Source: Lepisosteus oculatus (lineage: Eukaryota > Chordata > Actinopteri > Semionotiformes > Lepisosteidae). From it: a DNA stretch of 64,000 bases. The notes under the pieces were generated by a model. It saw only the letters and a list, made by a program, of their open reading frames with translations. It did no database searches and was not told the DNA's origin. Shown one piece after another: positions 1 through 12,580 of this stretch. Where the stretch lies: positions 40,601,501-40,665,500 of the forward strand of contig NC_090698.1 in assembly GCF_040954835.1 (NCBI RefSeq), in the 5' to 3' direction. The position numbers were made by a program, and so were the translations under genes. How positions within the stretch are numbered: position 1 is the first letter of the stretch; every line of letters starts with the position of its first letter.

Positions 1-494
1 CATTTAACTACATTTCAAATGTTAACTAATCATTACTTGTTACTTCTGTGTCCTGTATTTTAGTATTTTAAAATCTTGTGTGTATTACATACACAAAGCC
101 TAACTGCTGTATGTAAGGCTGCTGGTTAGAGCCTAAGTAAGGCACTCAGAATCCCTCTGTGATTTGGGCACCTAGTGTAAAATCCTGAAAAAAGTTTAAG
201 GCAGTTGAGAACAACTTTAAGTCATTCTTTAACATACCAAGGTCACAGGCAAAAAGCACCTTTAAGACACAGCCTTTGTGTCTGTATTAACTAGTGTGTG
301 ACAGGTTTGTATTCTGCCAATATGGTTTTGACATTGTTCATCTCCGGAACAGTAGCCTTTTACTGTAAAATGACCCCATAACCAAATATTTCATACAAGA
401 TAACTTCATGTGTCATGCCTAAAAACAGCTGAAATTATTAATCTCTATCATTGTCACAAGAATAGTACCTTTCTACTGTTAAATGACCCGGTTC

Positions 495-1068
495 CCAAAG
501 GTTTAAAGAAGGATTTTATTTTATTTGACATTCAGAGCTCATTCACATCATAAAACAGCTGAATTAGCTTAGCTGGAAAAACAAAGGCCACGAAGGAAGT
601 TAACTTAGTCCCCTGGTCTTCTCTCTGTAAAGTATAAAATCCAAGTTCCCTTTGTAAAATTCAAAGAAATCTAAGTTCTTTACAATAAAGAACTATATTC
701 TTTTCCATCCCCCTAAAAAGTCCTCAACTTGTCCTTACAAAAGAGAGAACAACTAGAAAAACATGTCCCATTAGCACAAGCATTGCAGGTAGAAGAAAAA
801 TTCCACTGCTGAACCTTTCTGAGGTTGCATGGTGCTGATCAACCTCACAAACAGTCCCCCCCCCCCACTTGTATTAAAAAAAAAACGTAAAATATTATAA
901 TTTACAAAAATGAATACATCTTTACATAAAAAGATAACAAAATTAACTCTTGCAGTTCTTTGTGGCACATTTTTTTTCTTTCTTCTGAAATAAGTGTCTG
1001 TGAGTAATAAAAAAATGATAAAAAGAAAAGAAAGCCCAATGATTCCCCTTCCCTTTCCGTCCTGGGTC
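495..1068 (-). other. DNAJB5: DNAJB5 3' UTR with poly(A) signals
   Basis: Two overlapping AATAAA signals on the minus strand (TTTATT on plus at 515-520 and 520-525) lie about 545 nt after the stop codon, so cleavage is probably near 495. The UTR also carries a 12-13 base homopolymer of C next to an A tract near 857-890. Confidence 0.5.
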
Positions 1069-1302
1069 CTAGGACAGGGGCAGATGCTGTTTGAGGATTT
1101 CTCTGGACTGTGGCGGTATTCTGTCAGGGAAGCGCACCTGGAACTCCACTATTAAGTCCCCACGCTGTGTTGGGGACTTGGGAAAGGGCAGGCCCTCTCC
1201 TCTCAGTCTCTTCACTGTGCCTGGCTTGATGATGTCACTGCAAGGCAGAGGAATCACTCGATTGTCGATGGTAGGAATGTTGACTGTGCAACCACACAGA
1301 GC
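1069..1302 (-). CDS. DNAJB5: DNAJB5 terminal coding exon 3
   Basis: Begins after a CTGCAG acceptor with [13 protein letters not shown], the usual start of this exon in DNAJB1-type genes. It encodes the end of C-terminal domain II and the dimerisation tail, and stops with TAG at 1071-1069. Confidence 0.95.
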   Translation of the reverse strand, partial: ALCGCTVNIPTIDNRVIPLPCSDIIKPGTVKRLRGEGLPFPKSPTQRGDLIVEFQVRFPDRIPPQSREILKQHLPLS

Positions 1303-4300
1303 CTGCAGAAAAACAGAATATAAATGAATGCAATAGATCTTTTTTTCAGCATTGTATAAATACCGTCACATTGACTCATTCAGATTTCAGTGTTGGAACT
1401 GTTCTATAAAAGGTATGTCAGAGAAGATGAAAACCTAAGTAGGTTTCCACTGGTTTGACTTCAGAAATTATACCAATGCTGTTTGCTCTTCACGGACTAT
1501 CCACGTAACAATTATTTATGGAAATTCACGTGACACATTTATTGCAGTCTGTTTCTGTCTATTTGCCTAGACAGAAAACAGTTTACCAAACAGCAAGAAA
1601 AAATATCTCCTGCATTTTGGATTTTTTTCAGTCCACCGAAGGCACTTTAATTTAAATTTATGACGTACTCTCAGCTATTCACCAAACACTGTTCCAGTAG
1701 TTTTCTCTATGTCAATATAAAAATTGTAATCACATTATTTTCAAGTATTTGCTGTGTTATTAATAAACTACCACTCCAGAATAACCTGTCATTAGTCTTG
1801 GATAGTTGGGAGACAGCCATGAGGTTAAAGAAGTCATAGTTATAAGGGGCTTTAAAGCTTTATTTCAGTTATGAGCTGTGTTTTGTAACTGAAGCAGAAT
1901 TGCTTAAATTGCTTTGTTACATAAGTAAATTATTACCCAGAAAAGGCAGGAACGATACAAAAACCGTATATGTGTTTGTGTGTGCGTGTGTGGGAGTGTT
2001 GAGGATGCCTAATTTTAGACTGCAGTCTCATTTCACAGTGCTGATGAGCTAACTGAAGAATCAGCTGAGGCCATAAATTGTTTCAGGAGTTTGTCAGCTG
2101 GCTTCAGAGTGAGCAGGGGCAGGCAGGGAGAAAACGTGGGATGAAAATTAAGTGGGAGGGAGAGAGAGCAAGCTGGAGTGGGAGAAAGAACAGAACACAA
2201 TGTACCAGAAACAGTGAGGAAGGCAGAACAGATTCAGCACAACAGACTTCCGTTTTTTCCATTTTTTAACATGTTTTAAATTCTTGAATGGATTGAAAAC
2301 TCCCACAGACATGGAAAAAAATAAAATTAAAAATATACTGTACAGGATTATGAAGAAGGAGGTGGTGAATAATGCAGAAAGATTAACATGGGAACCATTT
2401 TTATCATTATTTTTCTTGTCTACACCTCAGTTCTACACAAAGAGCTAAGCTGATAAAATGTTTATGAATATCTGAAAAGGGCTGACGTTTGGCCAGTCTA
2501 AATTGTCTCTCAGACAGGCTGATGTTCCACTAATTCTTCACAAATGTCTGTGTTAGTTTTTTCCTTCAGCTCAGTGTCTGTTTAAAGTACAGTAAAATTA
2601 TCTTCACACACGGCTGGTAACAGCTGCATTGAGGGGTATGAAACCTTATCAGCACTGAGGTCAGTTCCTTCCTAAAGAACTGCAAAAAGAAAATGACTCA
2701 AGAGCAAAGTGTGGGATTTTGAATAGTAGCATTCTAAGACTTGAATTTTTCCAAAGGAAAAGTAAATTCTCCAGCTGCCTCATAAAATAATTACTGATAA
2801 TCTGGGAGAAAGATTACCAAAGAGCCTTTGAATCACCACTGCTAGGCTAAATACTCATGGAAATTAAAGATTCACTTCTACCGAGACCACTGTAATAAAA
2901 AATTTCCCATGGAAAAACTGCACTTGAGAAATAAAACTTCTTCTTTCTCTGCACTCAGTGTACCAACTGTAAGCCTCTTCCCTCAAGAAATATCAATCAC
3001 TTATTCTTGATGTTAAGAGCTTAATATTACTGTACATGTGAAATACAGTGGAGATGGAAACACTAGCCATGTTTTCTTCAGGAAACAGGATGAAACAACA
3101 AAACTATTGGACCTCATAATGAACTTATTATAACTCTGAACCATTAACACAGGTTTAGTAAAGGAGAGTGAGCATTTAATTAAAAGCAGGGCCCATTCCA
3201 CTGGTTAGCAACCAGAGCGTTTTGAGAAAAAAGTGATCGCTCCTGGATGAAATCCAAAGAAGACTGAATGTAAGAAGAATTTTGCATTGCACTGGTAGGT
3301 CCTAGATCACAACGTTAACTGTTTTTGGAATAAAGGTAAAGCTAAGCCCTTTGCTGGCTTTTGCTGCATTGTAACCTTGGCAGCGAATTATCTAAATAAT
3401 ACAATATTATTTTTCTTACAGACACATGCACTAACGTCTTTTCTAGGGAAAAGAGTTGTTTGCTGTTAATATCTTCATGTTTTACATTAAAATTGATGGT
3501 AAATTTAAAAATAATCCTACATCCTTTCTCTTCTGTTTTGCAAATACTATTGTTTTTTTTTAACTCTTGGAACAAACAATTGTTCCTAAATTACTATGTG
3601 GTTTACTACTGAGCATAGTGTCATGTGTCATGTAAACTTGGAGTCTTGCATCTTATCATTTTATAAGGTGCCTAAATCATAAAGCCTCCCTATGGATAAA
3701 GAGCTTTAAATGGGCTATATACAAATTTGATTACCATAGACATTTCACCATTATGCATCCTAGATTCTTTCCGCAAATATAACTGTACTTGATTTTTTGT
3801 TGGTAGTAGTTGCAACAGAATATTGCTAATGATATATTCTCATCATAACATATTTCTCATTGAGAATCATGGCATTTTAGACTTGGATTGAGGTGAAGAA
3901 TGTCATGGCATCTCAAGTGTGAGTGTTTGTCAGTTCAGCTCTCTGGAGAGTAAATCTTGCCGTCTGCTGGCTAAATAAAGAAGAGGTCAGTCTTGTTGCC
4001 AAGGTGCTAAACATATACAAAACTTTTTAAAACAACCGGCAGACAAGGCACAGCAATACTTTGAGAAGCACTTAATTTAACGATATACTACGGTACAACA
4101 TATTAGGATTTAGCCAAATGGTTTGTTTGCACTTCTCAGACTTGGTTCACACTTGCCATTCAAGGGCCATTGAAACAATTTTCTTATTTTTAAGCTAAAA
4201 CAGTACAGACAACATTACCTTTCTAAATCAAAAACATCAATGTAGACTTATAGCTCCTGGGCCCTAGCAACTGCAGCAAAACACCAGTACAACTGCAGCT

Positions 4301-7300
4301 GCAGCATTTGTACTGATTGTAAAGGAAGAAGTTATACCATAGATACAGACTGACATTGTACTGCACCACGTTTGGCCCCAATGTGAGTCTTTAATTTGAC
4401 ACTATGAACTAAATGCAGATTAATCAGCACTGTGTATCACTACTAGGAAGATGAGTGCCAAGTAGCATGTTTCTACTGACTGCATGCAAGGACTCTTGGC
4501 TCTCCTATAGGCCCAATGTGCCAGAAAGTAATTTCATGGTTCCTATGCTGGTCTTTTCCTAGAAACTGATCCCTGCTGCATTCATGGAAATGCAAAACCC
4601 CAAAGTTGGTAAGTGGTATCCAAATAAACCACAACAGTATGCTGTATTCAATGATTGACAGTTCTTTACCAATACAGACTGTGAAGCAACAAGAAAAACA
4701 GGTTTCACAGTGTTTTGTGTCACAATCAAGAACAACAAACACTGTATTGTATTGTCCTAACTGAACTAAAGATGCATTCAAAGGTGTCTACCTCTTTGGA
4801 AGCAGACAAGCACCATGCACAGTTGCTTCTATGGAAAGTCTAGACTGTACCCCAAAGAAAGTTAGAAATAAAGTACCATTTCACTAAAGTGCTATCAAAG
4901 CAAGACAGTATTTCATTTTGACCAATATTTTATTGAGTCCCTTAAATAACTAATGAGGCATACCTGTACTACAGTATGTACCAGTATTGAGACACACTGG
5001 CTGGACATGTTAATTTTTGTCATGCATAAAAAAATCAATTATGACATATTTAATAGCACTGAAATGTACAGACAAATTAAATTAATTGAAAATGTAAGCT
5101 ACAAATAATGCAGTGACAAGAATTTCCCTTTCCTTGCTGTTGCCATGCCAAAATGACAGATTGCCCTCTCTTGGGCCATTATGCTGGCAAAGCCTTTTCA
5201 GAAAGTGATCTCTGGAACTGAGCACATGACACAGAGGCATGAGATTCCTGGGTGCTCACACACTCCAGGAGAGAATAATTCCCACTTATCCACAGCTGGC
5301 AACTTAGAAGGGCAGACTAGTACACTGAAACGCCCCAGAGGGAATGCAGCAGTTAATGATCGTTTCCTACCAATAGATTCCCAACAGCTGTCTGAAGGAA
5401 TTCAGTTCTATTGCAACTTCTATATGTAGTTAATTATGTCTCTGCAGTAGCTTTGCAAAAGAAAAAGTTCACTGTCATGTCCACTGAAAGTTATTAAATG
5501 ACTTCGAAAATATACATTGAGATCCAGGCTGATACAATGGCTTAGTTAATGGAAATGTTTTCCAGTTGATTTTTGTCTGCTTTTTTCTACATGTAGAATC
5601 ATATATTACTTCGGTTATAGCCATCCAATTTGGAACAGCCAAATTATATTACACACAAACAGTCACACCACAGTTCTCAGCTACCTGCCTGTGGCCACAC
5701 ACAGGCAAGAACGAGGAAATGTAGGCAGACTCCTCCACCCTGCCCACCTTCAAGCCACTCGCCTTTTAACACACCACAGTCCTGCAGTGGAGGTTAGGAC
5801 CCAATCGGAGGAGATCACTCAATGACAGCACCAGATGCCTGCAAACATCTGGGAGGCTGTGCTTGTCGTGTCGACTGAGTCTAGAGCTCTAGTCCACTAA
5901 TCACATCCTATCCTCAATGGTGGTTAGCTAATCGTGTGCCACTGCTTGGGGAATCCCAGTCACAGTCAGCTACTGACATGACCCAGGTTTGAACACTGAA
6001 CAATGAGCACTCCCTGCACTCAGGGAAGCATTGTCACTGGCCGGGTAAGTCAGGAGGCTCCTGTCCAGTCAGGTATAAACAGAAAGTGTATTTTCAGAGC
6101 TGCCAGCTCTGTTCCCCCATGTGGATGTCCTCCAGTCTGTGGACAGGTGGTCAGTCTGTTACATAATCCTGAGTGTCAGGTCACAGCCAAGTCAATCTGC
6201 CATCCTCTGAACTTGTACACCAGCCATGGGGCTTGCTGCTAAGACAGTGTCTATTCCTGCCAGCTCCTTTCAGAGCTTCCAAAGCAAGTTTAATCAGCAG
6301 CTCCTTATTTTAAGTGCTCCTTATTTTAAAGACCTTTTACTCTGCAGAATTTGAATATAACCCCCTGCTTATTCCTAAACCAATGTCTTAAAAACTACCG
6401 TAAATCAAAAAATAAGACAAAACAAATTTACAAAAGTAGATTAAACCGAAGCCATGATGGTCTGTGATGGATTTCTATTTGAATGAATGAATTTCTGTCT
6501 GTGGTGTGGTATGGTCAAACTACACTGGCATCACTTTTTAAACTGCTGGTTCCAATCACTGTGAAGCACAAGGTAGCAGTACTTAACCTACCAAAGTCAT
6601 CATACAAGTCACTCTAATATGGGGAATGGATTACAGTATCCTGTTGTGGCAGAAGGTATAGTTAGAGGCCACCTATTGTGAAGTGGCAGAAAAGATTCAG
6701 CTGCCTCCTGTCTGACCCTGACCTATCTAAAGTGGGTGATAGTCCATAGTTCCAATGCCAGATGTGTTAAATCAGTAAAGGTTCCTTCTACCTGCGGGTA
6801 GGCTGCCAGGATTAATGACTCAATGCAGGTGTGATACAGTTACCTACTAACAGCCTCCAGAAGTAGGCTGCAAATCTCTTGACCCGGCAGCAGGTCACCC
6901 TAATTCACGGCACAGAAAAGAGGGGCTTGTTCTCTTGCAGCCATCTCAACATTGCAATAATGGATCTGCAACTCTCTGCCTTGGAGTAAACTAAATCAGT
7001 CATCATTACAGCTTGCGTTAGTGAAGCGTAATGGAAATTTACATTTGAATCTCATTAGGGAACAAATTTGTTTAATCTCCTAACTGATACTGATGAAGTG
7101 CCAGTCATTTTGATTTCGCTCCATTTTGCTTGCGTTCTGTTCCTTTATCAAACAAACGCCCAGCAAGGTGTATTTTGTGAGTGCTCTTGATTAAGTATTG
7201 GAGGGTACTCCATAGGGGACAATCCATGAATTGTAGACAGTATGTTTTTCACTCTTAATGCAAGAGGCCACCTGTGTGAATTCTAGAGCAATAACATCAT

Positions 7301-10300
7301 GCAGTATGTCTCTACATGGTACCCTCGGTACCACCAATAATTCCTTCACTGTTGATAAGTACTCTACAGTCCATCTTTAATAATTCAAAGCTAATTTAAA
7401 CTATAATAAAGTTTAGAAATTTAGAAATTAAAAAACAAAATCCTTTCACCTGCAGTAACAGTAATACCACTGGAAGAAAATACCGTCTTCAAAAATTACT
7501 GCAGGTCCTGTAATCGGCAGCTATACCACTGCACACTCTAGGGCTGTTACTCTTTCCCAAAGATCCCACAGAATTTTTCTCTTTGCTGGTCTCCAGCCCC
7601 CCCCAGCATGTCCCAGTGCACACATACCTCTTTAAGACTGATCTTGGCAGTGTAGACAATGTTGGAGCCATCCCTCTTGAAGTGCGGGTGGGCCTTGTCC
7701 TTGAGCAGGAAGGCGATATCGGCAGGGATGTTATCGGGCGTCTCGTCCCCCTCCTTCGGGAAGGTGATCTTGGTGCCTTCCTTCCAGCCCCTCTTGATGA
7801 CGATGTTGAGGATCTTGTCCTCAGTGCGAATAGTCCTGCCGTCGGGATTGAGGCGGCGCCGGGTGATCTTCATGCGCTTGGTGCAGCCGTGGAAGATCTC
7901 TTCCAGGGAGACGCGCAGCTCGTGCACCACGGGCGGGTCTTGCACCTTGCGGCGGCTATGCAGGGACTCTGAGTGATGCCTCCTGCCCCCGGCGTGGTGG
8001 AATCCATTGATGCCGTTGAAGCCGAAGCGGCTGAAGGCACTGAAGGGGTCGTCGTCTCCGTCCATGTCGATGTCCAGATCCTGATCCCCGTGGTCGAAGC
8101 CGTTGGTGGTGCCCCTCGAGCGCCCAGCCCCAAAGAAGATGTCGAAAGGGTTGGAGCCCCCAAAGAAGGAGGCAAAGGTAGCATGAGGGTCTCCATGGAA
8201 CGTGTAGTGATAGGCGTTTCCCTGACCCCCTGATGACCCCCCTCCTCCGGCCTTCAGACCTACAGAAAGCAAAACAAGTGTATATGTGAATTAAAGCTGT
8301 AGCCTTTTCTGTTATTTTTTATATGTGGATTAAAAAACCTACATCAGCAACCCCCAAAGATGCTAACCGCACATCCCCTGCATCCTCCAAACACATCTCT
8401 GTATAGCAAAAACAGATTTTACCTGAGAGTATGAAAAAACACTCTGGAAAGACACTAGTTTGATAATCTCTCCTTAAAATTCACTGTCAAGATTGTTGTT
8501 TTGTAGTCAGAGAAGATCATTTATTCTGCTCAAAGCTGTCATCACATGGATGGCTCCTGAGATGAGTTGAGTATTTTCAAGCAACTCCTTTCCAGAGCTA
8601 ATACCTTATGACATCCTAAAGAATATGCTACACCACACTGCCTTGCTGGGGAAAGTCATACTATATTGACCAAGTAATGCATCTTGTTTATAGCACAAAT
8701 TCTGATCCCAATGAAATGTGACTAATCTACATACAGCAGAAGGGGATTAATATCAAACCTTAAGTCCCTGTGTCAAATCTATAGCCTGTGGAATTCATAC
8801 CTAAAATAAATGGACAGTAATTTTCCATATTCCTTAGCTTTCACTAAGAGAGTAGATCTACTTTTCACATATATGTGGTGAGTGCCAGCTCTAATTTTAG
8901 ATGCAATGCCTATGAACAAGCACGGGTATTAATAAGATAACAACAGTTACAAGACAGAGCACTTTTCAAGCATGTCCAACTTAAGAAGAAACAGCCTGTT
9001 CTTATATTGGGATAGGATTGAGGATTGATGGGTTTGGTGAATGGGATTGCAGTTTATCTGCTCAAGAGCCTTGAAACTTGATATGGATAAATTTGCATGA
9101 ATTAAATCTTGCAGTTTATTTTAAAGGTCTCTGGAACTAGAAAATCTTCTCTGTAAATTAAAAAAAAATCACTCAGTAAAGAGAAGTTATTAGTCCAGAA
9201 GGAATCTATTATTAAACATTCTGTGCTCTAAAAAATCAAAGTTGCTACCTTTTCAGTACATATCACTTAATTATTCTTGATATTTAGCTTGGCTTTTCCT
9301 GCTGCATTGAATGTGATAAGAATAGCCTTTTATCTAACCCTAACCTCTCCAAGATAAAATAATGGCAGAAAGAGGCATTATAGTGATTGGAAACAGTTCC
9401 TTGCTGTGCAATGCAGAAGGATGAAATCTACACCCACGAAGGAAGATCTCAGTAAGCAGTCATCAGTCCACCCTATTGTTCAGGCAGTGTGTGCTGCAGA
9501 TCTGCTTGCAGCAGCTAGGATCAAAGGAGAAGCCAGGTCCTTGGACACTTACGTGCAGTAGCTGCTTTCTGGCACTGTGACATTTGCTATTACTCTATAA
9601 AGGCAGTGCTGAAACAAAGCCACCTTGCTCCCTTCAGAAACTGTACCATATTTCCTAGTTTTTTTTTTATTAATATGGAATGATGTAAGGATTCTTTTAG
9701 ATGCTGTAACTGACATATCAATACTTGGTCTTCACCTAATGCATCAGCCATGATAGCATACACACAAATCGTTTCTTCTTGCCACTGATGACGAGGTCAA
9801 TTCAATTATGTGAAGAATGAAATGGGCTGTAGCACCTAAAGATAATGATTCCTTTGCCAATCATATGGTAAAAGAAAATACTTTTACCGTACCTACCACT
9901 GAATCTAACATTATTTCTGAGGTTGACACATCATTAAAAAGCATGGGCAATGACAGTTTTATTTGGCCCTATTCCTACGCTAATCCCTAATCTTTTGTAT
10001 GCATCAAGTCTTAACTTGGAAGGTGTTACTTTTTTTCCTTGTTTTTACTAGAGACAACTGTTAAACTGCTCTGCTCTGAAGTGAACTCCCACACAGACAG
10101 TGTGATACTAAATTTATCACAGCCTGGCAGAATTTCGTGCTGTCTGTGGCCTGGGACTAAGGGATACCTTGTGAGAGAGTGCCCGTCAATCAGTTAAGAC
10201 CTGGACATAAAGTAGAAGTCTTCCTGTATGACACTCTGCTTCACTGAAGTATTATTTTACTATTAAAGCATGGTCAGACATTGTCCTTTTTCATAGGACC

Positions 10301-12535
10301 GAGACAACACTGTTTTTTTCTGGATTTACAAGAGCTGCCCGAAACATGGACAGAACATTAGAGAGCTGCTTTGAGTGAAAATCAAGGAAATTGTGCTTTC
10401 TAGGCAATGGTATTGGCTTACATTTAAAAATAAAACAGGGCCATTCAACAGGAATATATTTTCATGAATTCGAATGAGTCTCAAAAGAAGGCTACTAGGT
10501 GTGTGATTTTTAAAAAGATATTCAAGTGTTGCTTAAATAATTTAATGCGCTGTCTGCATGTCAAGCCATGAATTTGGAAAAGGTTGTCATATGAGCTCCA
10601 TACCCCCAGAAATAATCAAGAATTAGGACACAACAGTTTCCCATTTCATCCCTAGTCAATCCACTCTTGTACACAGCTTAAAAAAAAACAAGATACCAGT
10701 AGTCTCTATTTAAAAAGAGAAGCTATGCCAATGTCTGGTTCCATTCTTAAAATAATTCACCAGACCGGAGTAAACGAAAAGAAATAAGTTGGCTATAAAA
10801 TTTAAAAACTGTAAAATGGGACAGGAATCTATATCTGACTGGAAGTAGGACCTGGGAAGCATGTTCAATTGTAACACATATCATACAGTTAGTTTCATAT
10901 TTGGCTTTTGCTGAGAAAAAAACTAGGGAATTTCAGTTCAATGTCATATGATAAATTAGGATTCACATTTTCTAGTGCTGCATGCCATCCCCTATGCTCC
11001 AAGACTGACAAAGCAGGTATTGGCAACTCAAGACCATCTCACAGGACCCACACAAAAGCTACACTAAAGATACAGGTTATGGAGTCCAGTTTTTCCACAT
11101 CACTGTGAAACCTATAGGTAACCTTGACCTTCATCTTCGCAGGCGGTAGAGGAGAGAGTAAGGAATGAGAAGACATCAAAATGTGAATTTGTACAGCATG
11201 TGCTGTTTCTCCACAGCGTGACACAAAACGGTACTGGATTATAGGCTGCATTGTAAGTACATGGATTCTTTCTAAATATAGATACATCAAATTGGCACAC
11301 AAGCCAGCACACAGTGTGAGTGTTGGAACACTGAATCATAAACAGCTCCATCTGCTGGAGTCAGACTTGCTGTGAGTCTGTGATACCTCACTCTTATTTT
11401 GGCCTGTCTGTCTAAACAGTCAACTTCTGTTGCTGTATTTTGACTGTGATATACAGGTATTTTAGGCTTCTAGGAAACTGAGATTTTTTTTAATGTACTT
11501 TGACACTTCCCTGTTACCAGTATTTGAGAAAAGGCTTAGAAAATTGATATTACTGAATATTTCCTGTTGCATATGTCCAGTGTGAAAATGAAATCACAGA
11601 ACACATTTGAAGTGAGACAAAATGTCATGTGTAAAGGACATAAATGAGATAAGTCAATCATTTGAAGACCATTTGTGCTATTCTTTAGGGCTTGTTTATG
11701 GAGCAAATTAGCCTAACTAACCAAACAACACCTCTAGTGCAGGAATGTAGAAATATAAAATATATATAGGCCTTCGGTACTACATTAAAGGAAGTTTAAC
11801 AACATTATTTAAATGTTACTAATAACAGATAAAAAGATGTCTTGATTTATAGTACTACAGGAACAGTGATGATTTTTAAAAACATGGGGACTGGAAATGT
11901 GCTTCACTAACAGTGGCTTTAATACACCACAGTATTGCAATGCTAACAACTGTCTGTTCGTGATGAGGTATTGACTGACTCCATATTCTCATAAGGTACT
12001 TTAAAAGGACACCAATTTCTTCCTGTGAGTGAATGCTTGAACCAACACATCACATCTTATTGTGAGAAAGGTGGGTGTGAAGTTTGTCATCTCAGTGCTA
12101 TCTCCTGAGTCACTACCCCCTGTCAATACAATGTATTACATTGTAAATGCCAAAAACACAGACTATTTCTTCCGCAGTTTCTTATGGGATGTTGATTTTA
12201 CTAAAAAACAAACTACACGGTCAAAGGCTCCCTCATCTCAAAAAAACTTCACCAGCTTTCTTATGGAAAAGACACACACACAGACCTTAATGTCCATTTA
12301 ATCTGAACTACGATTGTCACTCACCTTCTTCGCCATACTGATCATAAATGGTCCTCTTCTTAGGATCACTCAGCACTTCGTAGGCCTCAGCGATCTCCTT
12401 GAATTTATCTTCGGCGTCAGGCTCCTTGTTCTTGTCGGGGTGGAACTTGAGTGCCATTTTCCTGTAGGCTTTTTTAATCTCATCTTCATTAGAGCCTGAC
12501 TGGATGCCCAGTATCTTGTAGTAATCCTTCCCCAT
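1069..12535 (-). CDS. DNAJB5: DNAJB5, HSP40 class B co-chaperone (3 coding exons)
   Basis: Joining 12535-12325, 8259-7628 and 1302-1069 on the minus strand gives 359 codons including TAG (358 aa; human DNAJB5 is about 348 aa). The J domain occupies about residues 1-70 with the HPD motif at 32-34, which stimulates HSP70 ATPase. A Gly/Ser-rich linker and an acidic Asp-rich stretch follow, then the two beta-sandwich peptide-binding C-terminal domains. The C-terminus, ending KQHLPLS, fits DNAJB5 better than DNAJB1 or DNAJB4. All splice sites are GT-AG and phases agree. The start has a strong Kozak context (CACCGCCATGG). The product is expected in cytosol and nucleus as a client-delivering HSP70 partner. 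Exons are GC-rich in an AT-rich background. Paralogue assignment rests on remembered family sequences. Confidence 0.93.
1303..7627 (-). other. DNAJB5: DNAJB5 intron between coding exons 2 and 3
   Basis: 6.3 kb of AT-rich intron. Apart from the degenerate repeat near 5.7-6.2 kb and a short GT-rich stretch near 1970-1995, I recognise nothing in it. The short open frames here have no recognisable domains. Confidence 0.85.
5690..6250 (-). repeat. possible degenerate tRNA-type SINE or other interspersed repeat
   Basis: A GC-richer patch inside the intron contains a B-box-like element on the minus strand (TGTTCAAACCTGG, near 5980-6000). It resembles a worn tRNA-headed repeat, but no clear second copy is present in the window. 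Confidence 0.25.
7628..8259 (-). CDS. DNAJB5: DNAJB5 coding exon 2 (G-rich linker, acidic region, C-terminal domain I and most of II)
   Basis: The 632-nt exon starts after a TAG acceptor in phase 1 and ends in frame at GAG|GTATGT. It encodes a Gly/Ser linker, the [13 protein letters not shown] region common to DNAJB1/4/5, an Asp-rich insert and the conserved [16 protein letters not shown] block that opens C-terminal domain I. Confidence 0.95.
8260..12324 (-). other. DNAJB5: DNAJB5 intron between coding exons 1 and 2
   Basis: 4.1 kb AT-rich intron. I see no coding signal, RNA gene or clear repeat family in it. Confidence 0.85.
12325..12535 (-). CDS. DNAJB5: DNAJB5 coding exon 1 (J domain)
   Basis: Encodes residues 1-70, the whole J domain with HPD at 32-34, and ends with the first base of a Gly codon at a GTGAGT donor (minus strand, 12324 downward). 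The initiator ATG is at 12535-12533. Confidence 0.95.
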
Positions 12536-12580
12536 GGCGGTGATGGATAGACACTGTGCTTCTGGGACGACCCTTGCTTG
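12536..12580 (-). other. DNAJB5: DNAJB5 5' UTR part of coding exon 1
   Basis: Upstream of the ATG on the minus strand, a pyrimidine-rich tract ending TTTCCCAG at 12581-12588 looks like a splice acceptor. This leaves about 45 nt of 5' UTR in the first coding exon and implies an upstream noncoding exon. Confidence 0.6.

Noticed and set aside
7583..7972. Plus-strand open frames of 86-129 codons over DNAJB5 exon 2
   Set aside because: They are antisense shadows of the GC-rich DNAJB5 exon; the minus-strand frame matches the family throughout.
12325..12535. Assignment of the J-protein gene to DNAJB1 or DNAJB4
   Set aside because: The J domain alone is ambiguous, but the C-terminal exon ([20 protein letters not shown] and KQHLP ending) fits DNAJB5 best.
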